From: Bacillota bacterium
GTDB taxonomy: Bacteria > Bacillota > Limnochordia > Limnochordales > ZCTH02-B6
Length of the DNA: 64,000 nucleotides
Direction of reading: 5' to 3'
NCBI GenBank assembly: GCA_017656145.1
Contig: JACDOI010000002.1
Coordinates: forward strand, 56,198-120,197
This document shows, in pieces, positions 7,643 to 16,920 of this stretch. The notes beneath the pieces were generated by a model that was given only the letters and a program-made list of their open reading frames with translations, was not told the DNA's origin and made no database searches. The position numbers and the translations under genes are program-made. The number at the start of each line of letters is the position of its first letter. The stretch's first letter is position 1.

Positions 7643-9088
7643 TTACAACAAGTCAATTCGGATGTGCTTTATCAACAAGTACTCCTCCAACCCGTGCGCG
7701 GAGAGCTCGAGCCCTATACCGCTTTCCTTCCAGCCACCGTAAGGATAGGCAACCTCTCCGCCCGACACGTTGTTGACGCCTACGGTACCGCACTCTAAAC
7801 GTTCGGATACCTCAAAGGCTGTCTTCAAGTCTTGGGTGTATACATAAGCTACGAGGCCGTACGGACTGTCATTGGCCAACCGTATCGCTTCATCCAGGTC
7901 CCGCACCTTCATGACAGGAGCCAGAGGTCCGAAGGTCTCTTCCCGCATTACCGCCATCCCATGGTGGCATTCCGTCAGTACAGTGGGCATAAAGAAGTAT
8001 CCGTTCGCATATTGCTCTCCCTCCGGTTCTTTGCCGCCATAGGCCACACGGGCCCCTTTATTCACCGCATCCCTAACATGGCGACGGCATGTCTCGGGAC
8101 CTTCTTCCGTGGTCATGGGCCCCAAGTCTACGTCATCGTCCAAGCCGTTTCCAATTCGAAGGCGGCGCGCTTCCTCTACGATGCGTTCAACGAACGGATC
8201 ATACACCGCTTCATGAACGTAAATGCGGTTGACAGCGTTACAGATCTGCCCCATGTTTCGAAACGCCCGGTAAGCGGCTCCCTTTGCCGCCTGCTCTAAG
8301 TCCGCGTCGGGAGCCACGATTAAGGGACAGTGCCCCCCCAACTCCAAGGAGATCCGCTTCAATCCGTCAGCAGCTGCGCGCATTATCTCTTTCCCCGTGT
8401 TCGTTTGTCCTGTCATGGCGATTTTACGAATGAGCCGGTGTTGGACTAAGGGACGCCCCACCTCGCTGCCCGAACCGATCACGATGTTCAGTACACCAGG
8501 CGGCAGGCCAGCTTCTTGTAGGCATGCGAGAAAAGCCGTTACCGCCAACGGGGTGATTGACGACGGCTTGGCAACCACCGTGCATCCGGCTGCGAGCGCG
8601 GGTGCCACCTTCCAGGAGAGAAGAAGCACGGGATAATTCCAAGGCCCGATCGCAGCAACCGGACCTACGGGCTGCTTGATGATCAGACTGCGACGATTCC
8701 GCTTGTCGGTGGGATAGATCTCACCATAAATCCGTCGAGCTTCCTCGGCGTAGTACTCCAGCGCATCGATGGACGCGTCGATCTCCCCCTCTGCTTCCTT
8801 GAGGGGCTTGCCCTGTTCCATCGTCAGCAACCTGGCCAACTCCGCTCGGCGACTCCTGGCAAGCCGACCGGCTTCACGCAAGATCTGCGCCCGAACCTTG
8901 GGTGCGGTCTCCGCCCACTTGGGAAAGACGGCGTTCGCGGCTTCGACGGCGCGATCCACGTCCTGAGTCGAACCAACAGGCACCGAAGCAATGCTCTCTC
9001 CGGTAGCCGGATTGATTACACTGGTCTGGCGCCCGTCAGCTGCCTCAACCCACTGCCCGTCGATCAACATGTGCGTAAGGACATTCAC
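7643..9088 (-). CDS. NAD(P)-dependent aldehyde dehydrogenase
   Basis: Of 481 residues, this ALDH-superfamily enzyme oxidises an aldehyde to the acid. Landmarks in order: WNYPVLLLSWKVAPALAAG near 150, TGQTNTGKEI near 228 in the cofactor loop, the general base Glu in LELGGHCP near 250, and the catalytic Cys in GQICNAVNR near 285. EETFGPLAPV near 385 and PYGGWKESG near the C-terminus complete the fold. The start is taken as GTG at 9088, seven bases after GGAGGG; the in-frame TTG six bases earlier is too close to that site. Sequence style is that of glycolaldehyde, lactaldehyde or succinate-semialdehyde dehydrogenases. With the neighbouring alcohol dehydrogenase it would carry a sugar-derived aldehyde to an acid. 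Confidence 0.87.
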   Translation of the reverse strand: MNVLTHMLIDGQWVEAADGRQTSVINPATGESIASVPVGSTQDVDRAVEAANAVFPKWAETAPKVRAQILREAGRLARSRRAELARLLTMEQGKPLKEAEGEIDASIDALEYYAEEARRIYGEIYPTDKRNRRSLIIKQPVGPVAAIGPWNYPVLLLSWKVAPALAAGCTVVAKPSSITPLAVTAFLACLQEAGLPPGVLNIVIGSGSEVGRPLVQHRLIRKIAMTGQTNTGKEIMRAAADGLKRISLELGGHCPLIVAPDADLEQAAKGAAYRAFRNMGQICNAVNRIYVHEAVYDPFVERIVEEARRLRIGNGLDDDVDLGPMTTEEGPETCRRHVRDAVNKGARVAYGGKEPEGEQYANGYFFMPTVLTECHHGMAVMREETFGPLAPVMKVRDLDEAIRLANDSPYGLVAYVYTQDLKTAFEVSERLECGTVGVNNVSGGEVAYPYGGWKESGIGLELSAHGLEEYLLIKHIRIDLL

Positions 9089-9114
9089 AACCAATCCCTC
9101 CTACGGTAGTTCTC

Positions 9115-10191
9115 CTATTCTGCTGAGTCGTGCGGAACCAGCTGGACGCGAACATGCTCCGGCGAGTTCGCCCACGCAAAGGCGTCATGGGCCCTGGCAA
9201 GCGGTAGGCGTGCCGTTATCAGTTGTTGGGTCGGGAGCAGGCGTGCAGCCAAAAGACCGATCACTCGCCGGAGATGAACTGCGTTAGCGCCAGTGGTTCC
9301 GGTGATGGTTACTTGTCCGTAATGAATAGGATTCGCTCGAAAACAGACGACATCGTGTCCGGAGGGCATACCGGCAAAGAGGTTAACCCGGCCTTTGCGC
9401 GCGGCCCATCCGATGGCCCGAGCCGCCAACTCAGCGGAAGGAACGGTGACCACCACCACATCGGCACCGCGCCCGTCGGTCCAATCCATCAGGTGCCGGT
9501 CAAGATCCGGGACGTCCTCCTCAAGGACGACGTCCGCCCCCAGAGCTTTGCCCCGTTGAAGGCGTTCAGGCGTTCTCCCCACAAGCAGAACTCGGTTCGC
9601 ACCCATGCAGCGGCCCAAAGCCACGTGCATCAAGCCCATGGCTCCAGCCCCGACGACAAGCAAGTTCTCGCCCGGCTGGAGGCGGCAGACTATAAGCGAG
9701 TTGTAACAACACGCCAACGGTTCGGAGAGAGCAGCCTCCGCATCGGACACGTCGTTGGGCAAGGGAATCACGTTTCCCGCGCGAACGGCTTTTTCCGGAA
9801 TCCGGATGAACTCCGCCATACCGCCGTCCATTGAAATACCGAATGCTTGATAATCCCGGCAAAGGTGCACATCCCCCACCAAGCACTCGGAGCACGTTCC
9901 GCATCCAACATTGGGGGCGATGGCCACCCGCTGCCCCTCGGAAAAACCGCGCGTCTGCTCGCCAGTTACAACCACCTTTCCCACAATCTCATGACCGAGG
10001 ATCCGCGGCCGACTCTCCGGTCCGATTTTGAAGTGGCCTCTAGCGAGGATCTTTCTGTCTGTTGCACAGATACCGACCGCTTCTACGCGCACCAGCAAGT
10101 CCCCAGGCTTTAACGAAGGCAAGGGAACGTCCTCGACCCGTAGATCTCCTGGCCCGTAGAAGCGCACGGCCCGCATTTGCTTAGGCAACAT
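9115..10191 (-). CDS. Zinc-dependent medium-chain alcohol/polyol dehydrogenase
   Basis: This 358-residue MDR enzyme oxidises a secondary alcohol or polyol with NAD(P). The catalytic-zinc ligands sit in VGICATDRKI near 45 and GHEIVG near 72. The structural-zinc loop CGTCSECLVGDVHLC near 100 keeps all four cysteines. The cofactor motif VVGAGAMGLMHVAL lies near 180. The ATG at 10191 overlaps the end of the upstream Gfo/Idh gene by 11 bases and follows GGGAGAG; an ATG at 10176 has no ribosome site. Sorbitol, threonine and galactitol dehydrogenases share this architecture. The context favours a polyol or sugar-derived alcohol. Confidence 0.87.
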   Translation of the reverse strand: MLPKQMRAVRFYGPGDLRVEDVPLPSLKPGDLLVRVEAVGICATDRKILARGHFKIGPESRPRILGHEIVGKVVVTGEQTRGFSEGQRVAIAPNVGCGTCSECLVGDVHLCRDYQAFGISMDGGMAEFIRIPEKAVRAGNVIPLPNDVSDAEAALSEPLACCYNSLIVCRLQPGENLLVVGAGAMGLMHVALGRCMGANRVLLVGRTPERLQRGKALGADVVLEEDVPDLDRHLMDWTDGRGADVVVVTVPSAELAARAIGWAARKGRVNLFAGMPSGHDVVCFRANPIHYGQVTITGTTGANAVHLRRVIGLLAARLLPTQQLITARLPLARAHDAFAWANSPEHVRVQLVPHDSAE

Positions 10192-11248
10192 CGCCGGCTG
10201 TCTCTCCCTGATAGCCCGACTCCAGGGACCGTAGATCGACCGGTTTGCCTGTGCGCAGAGATTCCCGGACTGCAAGCACAGCCTGGAGAGCCCGGCGGCC
10301 ATCCTCACCCGTGACTTCCGGTTTGCTCAGGCCCCGGATACAATCGACAAAGTGGCGATCCTCTCCAAGATATCCTTCCTGAAACCGGTTTCGCCAACTG
10401 TCGAATGCCCGCTGGGTGAAGCCGTTTTCCCGGGTGCACACACCCATCGTCTGACTGCGAACATCGCCGATAAAAAGAACGCCCCGGGTCCCGAGAATTT
10501 CCATGCGAGCGTCATAGCCGTAGTCCACGGGACAACTACCGTCGATGGTGACCAATACCCCGCCTTCCAGGCGAGCTGTCACCACGATATTGTCGTAAAA
10601 GCTCGAGTGCTTGGACAAAACCTCGCGGGCTTTCAAACACACAGCCTCTGCGTAAATGCGGCTAAACTCACACCCGGTCAGCCAACGAACGGCATCAAAG
10701 TCATGACTGTTCACCTCGGCCACCATGCCGTTGCTCAGTTCCTCATCCCACGCCCAGGCAGGCGGAAGCCCGGGCCCACGGGTCAGGGACCGGATCTGCA
10801 TCAGTTCCCCAATAATCCCCATCTGCAACTGCTGGCGGGCGGTTCGAAATTCAGGGCTAAACCGGCGCATGAAGGCCATCTGCAGGTGCACTCCCGTCTC
10901 GCGGGCGGCCTGAATCATCCGGTCAGCTGCATCCAGTGTAAGGGCCATAGGCTTTTCACACAGGATGTGTTTGCCGGCCCGGGCCGCCTTAACAACCAGC
11001 TCCTCGTGGGTAAACGTGGGGGTCGTGACCACAACACCGTGCACCGACGGATCCTCCAGGACAGCATCGACATCTGTGCAAACTCTCTGCAACTCGAGCT
11101 CTTTCGCGGCGTCAGCCGCTACAGCGGGATCGCTGTCTACAATGGCGACAAGCTCGGCTCCGGGAATGTTGTAGCGAAAATTCCTTGCGTGCACCCGCCC
11201 TGCACGCCCACCACCGATCACTGCAACGCCTACCGGTTGCCTCACCAA
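10181..11248 (-). CDS. Gfo/Idh/MocA-family oxidoreductase
   Basis: The 355-residue protein has an N-terminal Rossmann fold starting VAVIGGGRAGRVHARNF, the family motif CEKPMAL near residue 95, and a C-terminal beta-sheet substrate domain with EVNSHDFDAVRWLTG near 178 carrying the usual Asp/His pair. Relatives include inositol 2-dehydrogenase and glucose-fructose oxidoreductase, which oxidise a sugar or inositol hydroxyl with NAD(P). The start is probably TTG at 11248, ten bases after GGGAGG; a GTG one codon later is equally possible. It lies between the ABC permease and the Zn dehydrogenase, so it likely acts early on the imported sugar. Confidence 0.87.
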   Translation of the reverse strand: MVRQPVGVAVIGGGRAGRVHARNFRYNIPGAELVAIVDSDPAVAADAAKELELQRVCTDVDAVLEDPSVHGVVVTTPTFTHEELVVKAARAGKHILCEKPMALTLDAADRMIQAARETGVHLQMAFMRRFSPEFRTARQQLQMGIIGELMQIRSLTRGPGLPPAWAWDEELSNGMVAEVNSHDFDAVRWLTGCEFSRIYAEAVCLKAREVLSKHSSFYDNIVVTARLEGGVLVTIDGSCPVDYGYDARMEILGTRGVLFIGDVRSQTMGVCTRENGFTQRAFDSWRNRFQEGYLGEDRHFVDCIRGLSKPEVTGEDGRRALQAVLAVRESLRTGKPVDLRSLESGYQGETAGDVA

Positions 11249-11287
11249 GTTCGGTCATCCTCCCGCAGTTTTTCTGGGAATTTCGCG

Positions 11288-12328
11288 TTAGTCGCCGAAA
11301 CGCCGCCGACGCCACTGGTCGAAAACAACAACTCCAACAATGATGGCGCCCATGATAACTCGCTGCCAAAAGGCGGAAACGTTCATTAGATTGAGACCAT
11401 TGTTGAGGACTCCCATGATCAACACTCCGATGATGGTGCCACCAACGCCGCCTTCTCCTCCAAACAAGTTCGTGCCGCCGATGACCACCGCGGCGATAGA
11501 CTGAAGCTCAGCCCCTTCTGCCATCAGGGCGTTGGCTGAGTTCAGTCGCCCTGTCAGCACCAGACCTGCAATTCCCGCCATTAGACCAGAAAAGGTGTAC
11601 ACCAGTATTTTTGTGCGTTCCACGCTGATCCCGGATACACGGGCCGCTTCCCTGTTGCCGCCGACCGCGTAAAGCGCCCGCCCAAAGCTGGTATAGCGAA
11701 GTATGAACCATCCAAAGACCACCATCAGGGCGGCTACGATGGCGGGTACAGGAACTCCCAGAACCACGCCACTCCCTAGCCAGATCAACTCCGACGGCAA
11801 CCCAGCTCGCAGCGTAAGCGCCGTCAAATGTGACGGTACAGGCAACCCATCGGTCACGATCAGGGCCAATCCTCGGGCCGCGGACATCATACCGATGGTC
11901 GCGATGAAATCCGGAATCCGTCCCTTGGCGATGACAATCCCGTTGACCATTCCACAAATGACGCCGACGAGCAACGCGACCAGCATGCTGAGCCAAACAT
12001 TCCATTCCCAGTACGCCATGGCCACCGCACCGACGGAGGCCGACAATGCCAAAATCGCTCCTACGGAAAGATCGATACCGGCCGAGAGAATGACAACCGT
12101 CTGACCGACCGCCAGAATCGCATTGATGGCGACCTGGCGCAACACATTCATCAGATTCCCAAATCCTAGAAAACGCGGGGACGCAAATGCCAAGTACAAA
12201 ACAAGCACGCTCAGGGCGATGAACGGACCACCGCGCATGAGCCACGACCAAGGGTTGCGTGCGATCTCAAAACCGTCGACCGATGTCGGCTGACCTCCCG
12301 AGACGTGTGCGTCGGACACTTTGGTCAC
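11288..12328 (-). CDS. Ribose-type sugar ABC transporter permease (RbsC-like)
   Basis: A membrane protein of 346 residues with eight to ten hydrophobic segments, matching BPD_transp_2 permeases. Family landmarks are AGIDLSVGAILALSA near 85, GKIPDF-like GRIPDFIATIG near 140, and GRALYAVGGNREAARVSGI near 215, the cytoplasmic loop that contacts the ATPase. It forms the channel for one sugar. The GTG start overlaps the ATPase stop by four bases (GTGA) and follows GGAGGTG. It works with the ATPase at 12325-13830 and the binding protein at 14733-15878. Confidence 0.92.
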   Translation of the reverse strand: MTKVSDAHVSGGQPTSVDGFEIARNPWSWLMRGGPFIALSVLVLYLAFASPRFLGFGNLMNVLRQVAINAILAVGQTVVILSAGIDLSVGAILALSASVGAVAMAYWEWNVWLSMLVALLVGVICGMVNGIVIAKGRIPDFIATIGMMSAARGLALIVTDGLPVPSHLTALTLRAGLPSELIWLGSGVVLGVPVPAIVAALMVVFGWFILRYTSFGRALYAVGGNREAARVSGISVERTKILVYTFSGLMAGIAGLVLTGRLNSANALMAEGAELQSIAAVVIGGTNLFGGEGGVGGTIIGVLIMGVLNNGLNLMNVSAFWQRVIMGAIIVGVVVFDQWRRRRFGD

Positions 12329-13830
12329 GCGGGCACCTCCAATCCGCTCGCATGAGACATCAATATTTCCTCCGTTGCCTGTTCGGCCGGAACTTCTGAG
12401 AGTATCCGCCCGCGGTACATGACCGCGATTCGATCAGAAACCCCCAACACTTCGCTTGGATCAGAGGAGATGAGCAAAATTCCCTTTCCTTCACTCGTCA
12501 ATTGCCGAACAATATGGTACACTTCCGTCTTAGCACCAACATCGATACCGCGTGTGGGCTCATCCAGAATGAGGATCCGCGCACCCGTACATAACCATTT
12601 GGCCAAGATCACTTTCTGCTGATTGCCGCCGCTGAAAAACCGCACAGGACGATTCAAAGCCGGCGGGTGGACGTGCAATCGTTGGACGAACTCATCGGCC
12701 ACGGCGAATTCCTCGACCTTACGAAGAATCCCCCAGGGACTGAGTTGCCGCAGGCTAGCCAGGGTAACGTTTTGCGCCACAGACAACGGATACACGAGCC
12801 CCTGCCTTCGGTCCTCAGTGACAAACCCGATTCCGGCCCGAATTGCATCGTGAGGAGAACGGATGATAACAGGCTGACCGTCAACGAACACGCGTCCCTT
12901 TTCTATCGGATCCAATCCGAATATGGCGCGGGCCAATTCAGTACGTCCAGCTCCGATAAGGCCGAACAGTCCTACTACTTCTCCTCGTCCCACCCGCAAG
13001 TGGACGTCTTTCACTCCGGACGGCGCGGTCAAGCCTTCGACTTGCAACAGCGGTTGGCTCGTTTTAGCAGGTGGTTTCTCCTGTGGAAACCGCGAACGAA
13101 CATCGCGGCCTACCATTAATCGCACCAAATCGGTATCGTGTATCTGCTCCATGCGTGTCGTCGTAACACAGCGCCCATCGCGCAACACGGTGACGCGGTG
13201 AGCGATTTGCCGCACTTCCGCGAGCCTGTGGGACACGTAGATGATGCCGACGCCCCGAGCGTTGAGGCGTTGAATGATGTCGAACAAACGTCGCACTTCC
13301 CGGTCGGACAGAGCTGAAGTCGGCTCATCCAAGACAAGGATTTTCGGATCCCAGGTGAGTACACGAGCGATCTCGACCAATTGTTGTTCCGCTATCCGCA
13401 GCCGGTGAACCGGCCACCACGGGTTCACCCCATGCAGTCCAAGGCTCTCCAGAATGTCACCGGCTCTCTCTCCGATCTGTTGCCAGTCAACGAGACCGCT
13501 CTTGTGGCGGGGCAAGCGGCCAAGAAAGATGTTCTCGGCAATGCTAAGACTCGGAACTAAACTGAGCTCCTGGTGTACTGTGCCAATCCCAAGTGTTTGT
13601 GCGCGACGAGGCGAATCGATGCTAACCTGTCTGTTATCCAAGTAGATCTTCCCATCGTCGGGCAAAACTGTGCCACTGACAATCTTCATCAACGTCGACT
13701 TTCCGGCCCCGTTTTCTCCGAGCAGGGCATGAACTTCGCCCTGTTTCAGCTCAAAGTTGACCCCTTTTAGAGCTACAACTCCCGGATACCGCTTGACGAT
13801 ACCCTCCATCTTGAGCAAAATCCGGCCCAT
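12325..13830 (-). CDS. Sugar ABC transporter ATPase, two-domain RbsA/MglA type
   Basis: Its 501 residues contain two ATPase halves. The first has Walker A LLGENGAGKST near 38, the signature AEQQLVEIAR near 145 and Walker B ILVLDEPTSALS. The second has a degenerate Walker A FGLIGAGRTELA near 285, the signature GGNQQKVILAKWL near 400 and ILILDEPTRGID. This pattern of one canonical and one degraded site is normal for the carbohydrate-uptake CUT2 class. The ATG at 13830 follows GGGGTGGGA; a TTG five codons upstream lacks a spaced ribosome site. It energises sugar uptake with the coupled permease. Confidence 0.92.
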   Translation of the reverse strand: MGRILLKMEGIVKRYPGVVALKGVNFELKQGEVHALLGENGAGKSTLMKIVSGTVLPDDGKIYLDNRQVSIDSPRRAQTLGIGTVHQELSLVPSLSIAENIFLGRLPRHKSGLVDWQQIGERAGDILESLGLHGVNPWWPVHRLRIAEQQLVEIARVLTWDPKILVLDEPTSALSDREVRRLFDIIQRLNARGVGIIYVSHRLAEVRQIAHRVTVLRDGRCVTTTRMEQIHDTDLVRLMVGRDVRSRFPQEKPPAKTSQPLLQVEGLTAPSGVKDVHLRVGRGEVVGLFGLIGAGRTELARAIFGLDPIEKGRVFVDGQPVIIRSPHDAIRAGIGFVTEDRRQGLVYPLSVAQNVTLASLRQLSPWGILRKVEEFAVADEFVQRLHVHPPALNRPVRFFSGGNQQKVILAKWLCTGARILILDEPTRGIDVGAKTEVYHIVRQLTSEGKGILLISSDPSEVLGVSDRIAVMYRGRILSEVPAEQATEEILMSHASGLEVPA

Positions 13831-13860
13831 GCCATCCCACCCCAAGCAGAGCTCATTCGG

Positions 13861-14625
13861 TTAGCGCGCTGTGTATCCCCCGTCTACCGCCAGTACTGCT
13901 CCAGTGGCGTATGCGGATTCATCAGCGGCAAGATGAACAATTGACGCGGCAATTTCTTCCGGCCGGCCCAATCGATTCAGAGGCCGCGCTTCCTCCAGCG
14001 CTTTGCGGGCGGCAACGGGATCAGACTCTTTGGAGATCGCCTGCTCCACGAGGGGCGTCCAGGTGGTCCCAGGACACACGCAGTTGACGCGAATGCCGTA
14101 AGGCGCCAATTCGACCGCCAGACTTCGAGTCAGCGCGATCATACCGGCCTTTGATACGTTGTACGCGACCTGCCCGGGAATTCCAACCAAGCCAGCCTCT
14201 GACGAGACATTGACGATAACTCCGCCGGAGCCGGTGCGGAGCATTTCTTGGATGCATCGCTTCGCACACAAAAACGCACCTGTCAGATTAACCTGCAGTA
14301 CTCGCTGCCAGTCAGCTAGGCTTGTGCTTTGCACAGCCGCCTTATGGTAAATGCCCGCATTATTGACCAAAACGTCAATCCTGCCAAAACGGCGCACCGT
14401 CTCACCCACAACCCGGTCCACATCCTGCTCCTGTGCAACATCGGCAACAAGAGCCAGGCCTTCCCCCCCTGCGGCCTCAACTTCCTTGATGCATGCGTTC
14501 ACCCGTTCCGGCGTCAAGCCAACCCCGACAACCCGCGCTCCCTCTTTGGCCATCATCAAAGTAGCCGCACGTCCGATCCCGGCTCCAGCACCTGTGACCA
14601 GTACCACCTTCCCCGACAGGCGCAA
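13861..14625 (-). CDS. Short-chain dehydrogenase/reductase
   Basis: The 254-residue classical SDR starts at TTG after AGGAGGTAACTGCC. The cofactor loop is VTGAGAGIGRA near residue 11, the structural NNAG lies near 88, and the catalytic Ser and Tyr-Lys are in VNVSSEAG near 138 and AYNVSKAG near 153. AVDGGYTAR at the C-terminus is typical of tetrameric sugar and polyol dehydrogenases. It lies between the binding-protein and ATPase genes of the importer and probably oxidises the imported sugar or polyol to a ketone for the later kinase and isomerase. The exact substrate is unknown. Confidence 0.87.
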   Translation of the reverse strand: MRLSGKVVLVTGAGAGIGRAATLMMAKEGARVVGVGLTPERVNACIKEVEAAGGEGLALVADVAQEQDVDRVVGETVRRFGRIDVLVNNAGIYHKAAVQSTSLADWQRVLQVNLTGAFLCAKRCIQEMLRTGSGGVIVNVSSEAGLVGIPGQVAYNVSKAGMIALTRSLAVELAPYGIRVNCVCPGTTWTPLVEQAISKESDPVAARKALEEARPLNRLGRPEEIAASIVHLAADESAYATGAVLAVDGGYTAR

Positions 14626-14678
14626 GGCAGTTACCTCCTGTCAACGCTTCTTTCCTGTCAACAGAACAAGGGAAGAAC

Positions 14679-14713
14679 GGTGGCCGGACACCATTACTCG
14701 TCGTCCGGCCACC
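14679..14713 (-). terminator. Strong intercistronic hairpin after the sugar-binding-protein gene
   Basis: GGTGGCCGGAC (14679-14689) pairs perfectly with GTCCGGCCACC (14703-14713) across a 13-base loop. It lies 20 bases after the binding-protein stop and has no T-run, so it is more likely an mRNA-stabilising or partly attenuating hairpin that raises binding-protein output over downstream genes. Confidence 0.55.
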
Positions 14714-14732
14714 CGTTTAAGACTTCTAGCCC

Positions 14733-15878
14733 CTACCATTTTGCAAGCGCTTCTGCCTTGATGGCTTCCCAATCGATCGGCTCCAGTGCCGGTTCGGGAT
14801 AGAACAGATGCGCGTTGGCCGCGTGTACGGTCCTCGGGCGGATATCGAAGAACTGCGGCACATCAAGACCAAGAGCTAGGCGAACTGCAAACTGGGTCCC
14901 ATACCATCCCCACTCCGGGAACCCGTGCCAAGTTTCCGCAACCAGGCGTCCCTCACGGATGCGGGCCACCGATTCCGGCGTAACGTCGTTGGTGAAAATC
15001 TTCACTTCGTCTTGCCGATTTGCGGCCTCAACCGCCAGCATGGCGCCTAAGCCCATTTCGTTGGAGGCTGCCCAGATAAAGTCCAGGGCGCCGGGAGGAT
15101 TTGCTGAAAGGAAATCTTCAGCCGCGCGGATTCCCTTCTCTCGATTCCAGTCCGCCGGAAGAACTCCTACTATCTCGATTCCAGGGAATTGACTGATTAC
15201 AGAATTGAATCCGTTCAACCTCGCTGTAGAAAAGAATCCTCCGGCTATTCCTTCGATAATAGCACCACGGGCCCGGATATTCTCCTTGTCACTTGCTGAG
15301 AGGTTCCTGTATACGTTCTCCCACCAATCCAGATCCAAGTAGGTTTCTACATCGACGTCCAGGCGCGGTCCAGTACCCAGAACGCCCGGACCCCCAAAGT
15401 AGTCGACCAGTGAATAGGCGGTGACCGCAGCGGCTACCGCATTGTCAAACCCAATGTAAGAGGCTACCTCCACACCCTCAATGGGTTCGAGAAGATTCAC
15501 CACGATAACCGGGATCCCCGCCCGGTTGGCCTCCAAGATGGCCGGCCGGATGATCTCGACCTCTGTCGGAGAGACGGCGATGACGTCAACCCGGCGCTGG
15601 ATAAAGTCTTCGAGAATGGCCACCTGATCCGCAAACGCAACGTGAGTAGCCGGCGAGCGGGTTAAAACCTCGACATTGAGACCGTGTTCTCTGGCGTCCC
15701 GAGCAGCTGCCTCAAAGAAGTCGGTCGCTGTCTTGAACACACCAGTAATGTCCGGTGGCGACCAACCGATCACGATCCGATCAGGCAACTGCGCTGCTGC
15801 TTGGCCGCCGATCAGAAAAAGCACTAACACCAGCGCCATAATTCCAACCGCGGAGCCGCGCCAAGAAGCGGTAAACAC
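14733..15878 (-). CDS. Sugar ABC transporter substrate-binding protein
   Basis: This exported type I periplasmic-binding-fold protein has 381 residues. The start is taken as GTG 15878, nine bases after GGAGG; a GTG three codons earlier overlaps that site. A signal peptide (VGIMALVLVLFLIGG then AAAQ) is followed by the mature domain starting RIVIGWSPPDITGVFKTATDFF. The hinge-type motif VDVIAVSPTEVE near 95 and PVIVVNLLEP near 125 match ribose/TorT-like binding proteins. No lipobox cysteine is seen, which is unusual for a Gram-positive binding protein. It captures the sugar for the 12-13 kb ABC importer. Confidence 0.85.
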   Translation of the reverse strand: MFTASWRGSAVGIMALVLVLFLIGGQAAAQLPDRIVIGWSPPDITGVFKTATDFFEAAARDAREHGLNVEVLTRSPATHVAFADQVAILEDFIQRRVDVIAVSPTEVEIIRPAILEANRAGIPVIVVNLLEPIEGVEVASYIGFDNAVAAAVTAYSLVDYFGGPGVLGTGPRLDVDVETYLDLDWWENVYRNLSASDKENIRARGAIIEGIAGGFFSTARLNGFNSVISQFPGIEIVGVLPADWNREKGIRAAEDFLSANPPGALDFIWAASNEMGLGAMLAVEAANRQDEVKIFTNDVTPESVARIREGRLVAETWHGFPEWGWYGTQFAVRLALGLDVPQFFDIRPRTVHAANAHLFYPEPALEPIDWEAIKAEALAKW

Positions 15879-15979
15879 AATTCTCACCCTCCCTGTTTGG
15901 ATTTCCTATCTTCCTATAAGTAATTTTTGTGATGTCATCTACTTAAAAATAGCGTTTATCCTTTTATCACCACCTTTAT

Positions 15980-16864
15980 CTATTGTTTGTTGCCCGTTCG
16001 GTCAGTGACTACGGTGTTGGCGGGTGGTAAGTCGACTTCAGGTTTTTGATCATCCTTATAGGCCCTATCTGTGCGGATCAACTCCACCTCCAGCATGCTC
16101 CGATCACCGCGGTGCTTTGCTTCGTAGTACTCGATGGCCTGACCGTTGGGCATGTACGTGATACTTCGCAAATATAAGAGGGGAGCTCCCGGCTTAACGC
16201 CGAGCAGTTGGGCTTCCAACTCCGTGGCAGCTACAGCCTCCAGCATCCGCCGTCCCCGCGCTAGGCGAATCCCGTACTTCTCTTCCATTAATTGGTAGAG
16301 AGAGTTTTCTGCGAGGTCTTCTTTGACAAGGCCGGGACAAAGAACATAGGGAATATAGGTAGTGACGAGGAGCAACGGCTCGTCATCGACGAACCGCAGT
16401 CGCTCGATGCGGATCACGGGGGTGTCCACAGGGATCTCGAGATATGCGGCTACGGTTTGGGGCGCCGGAACAACCGATTGGGATAACACTTTCGTACGCG
16501 GCAGCAGTCCACGCCGGACGACATCCTCGTAAAACCCGGTTAGGCGCTGAACGAGACTGCCTGCGATCTTCGGCTTGGCAACAAAGGTGCCACGGCCTCT
16601 TTCCTTGCGCAAATAACCTTCAGCCACAAGTTCGCCGAGGGCCTGTCGCACAACCGTGCGGCTGACACCATACAACTCACACAGCTGGGGCTCCGACGGA
16701 ATACGACTGCCCGGTTGCCACCGGCCTCGATGAATGTGATCTTTGATCAATTCCTTGAGCTGATAATAGTACGGAACGGGACCCGACCGGTTGATCGCAA
16801 CCGGAGTCATCTCAGCACGGGCGTCCATTTGTTCATGGTTCTGTTCATGGTTGGTTGTACCCAT
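15980..16864 (-). CDS. GntR-family transcriptional regulator with UTRA domain (HutC/FarR type)
   Basis: A GntR regulator of 294 residues. The N-terminal winged helix shows YYYQLKELIKDHI, PSEPQLCELYGVSRTVVRQAL and KERGRGTFVAKP (residues about 30-95). The rest is a UTRA effector domain with PVIRIERLRFVDDEPLL near 150, which in this family binds a sugar phosphate or small acid. The ATG at 16864 follows AGGTGG about eight bases upstream. It lies second in the sugar operon, between the isomerase and the transporter genes, and is probably the local repressor relieved by a pathway intermediate. The last 30 residues are polar and extend past the usual UTRA end. Confidence 0.88.
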   Translation of the reverse strand: MGTTNHEQNHEQMDARAEMTPVAINRSGPVPYYYQLKELIKDHIHRGRWQPGSRIPSEPQLCELYGVSRTVVRQALGELVAEGYLRKERGRGTFVAKPKIAGSLVQRLTGFYEDVVRRGLLPRTKVLSQSVVPAPQTVAAYLEIPVDTPVIRIERLRFVDDEPLLLVTTYIPYVLCPGLVKEDLAENSLYQLMEEKYGIRLARGRRMLEAVAATELEAQLLGVKPGAPLLYLRSITYMPNGQAIEYYEAKHRGDRSMLEVELIRTDRAYKDDQKPEVDLPPANTVVTDRTGNKQ

Positions 16865-16886
16865 CGTTACCGCCACCTATCACAGC

Positions 16887-16900
16887 ACACATGGTTGTGT
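16887..16900. promoter_or_regulatory. Palindrome upstream of the GntR gene, candidate operator
   Basis: ACACA-TGGT-TGTGT is a perfect 5-base inverted repeat with a 4-base centre, 23 bases before the GntR start codon in the gap after the isomerase gene. The position suits an autoregulatory site, but no second copy was found. Confidence 0.3.
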
Positions 16901-16920
16901 TCTGACTTATCCTTATCAAT

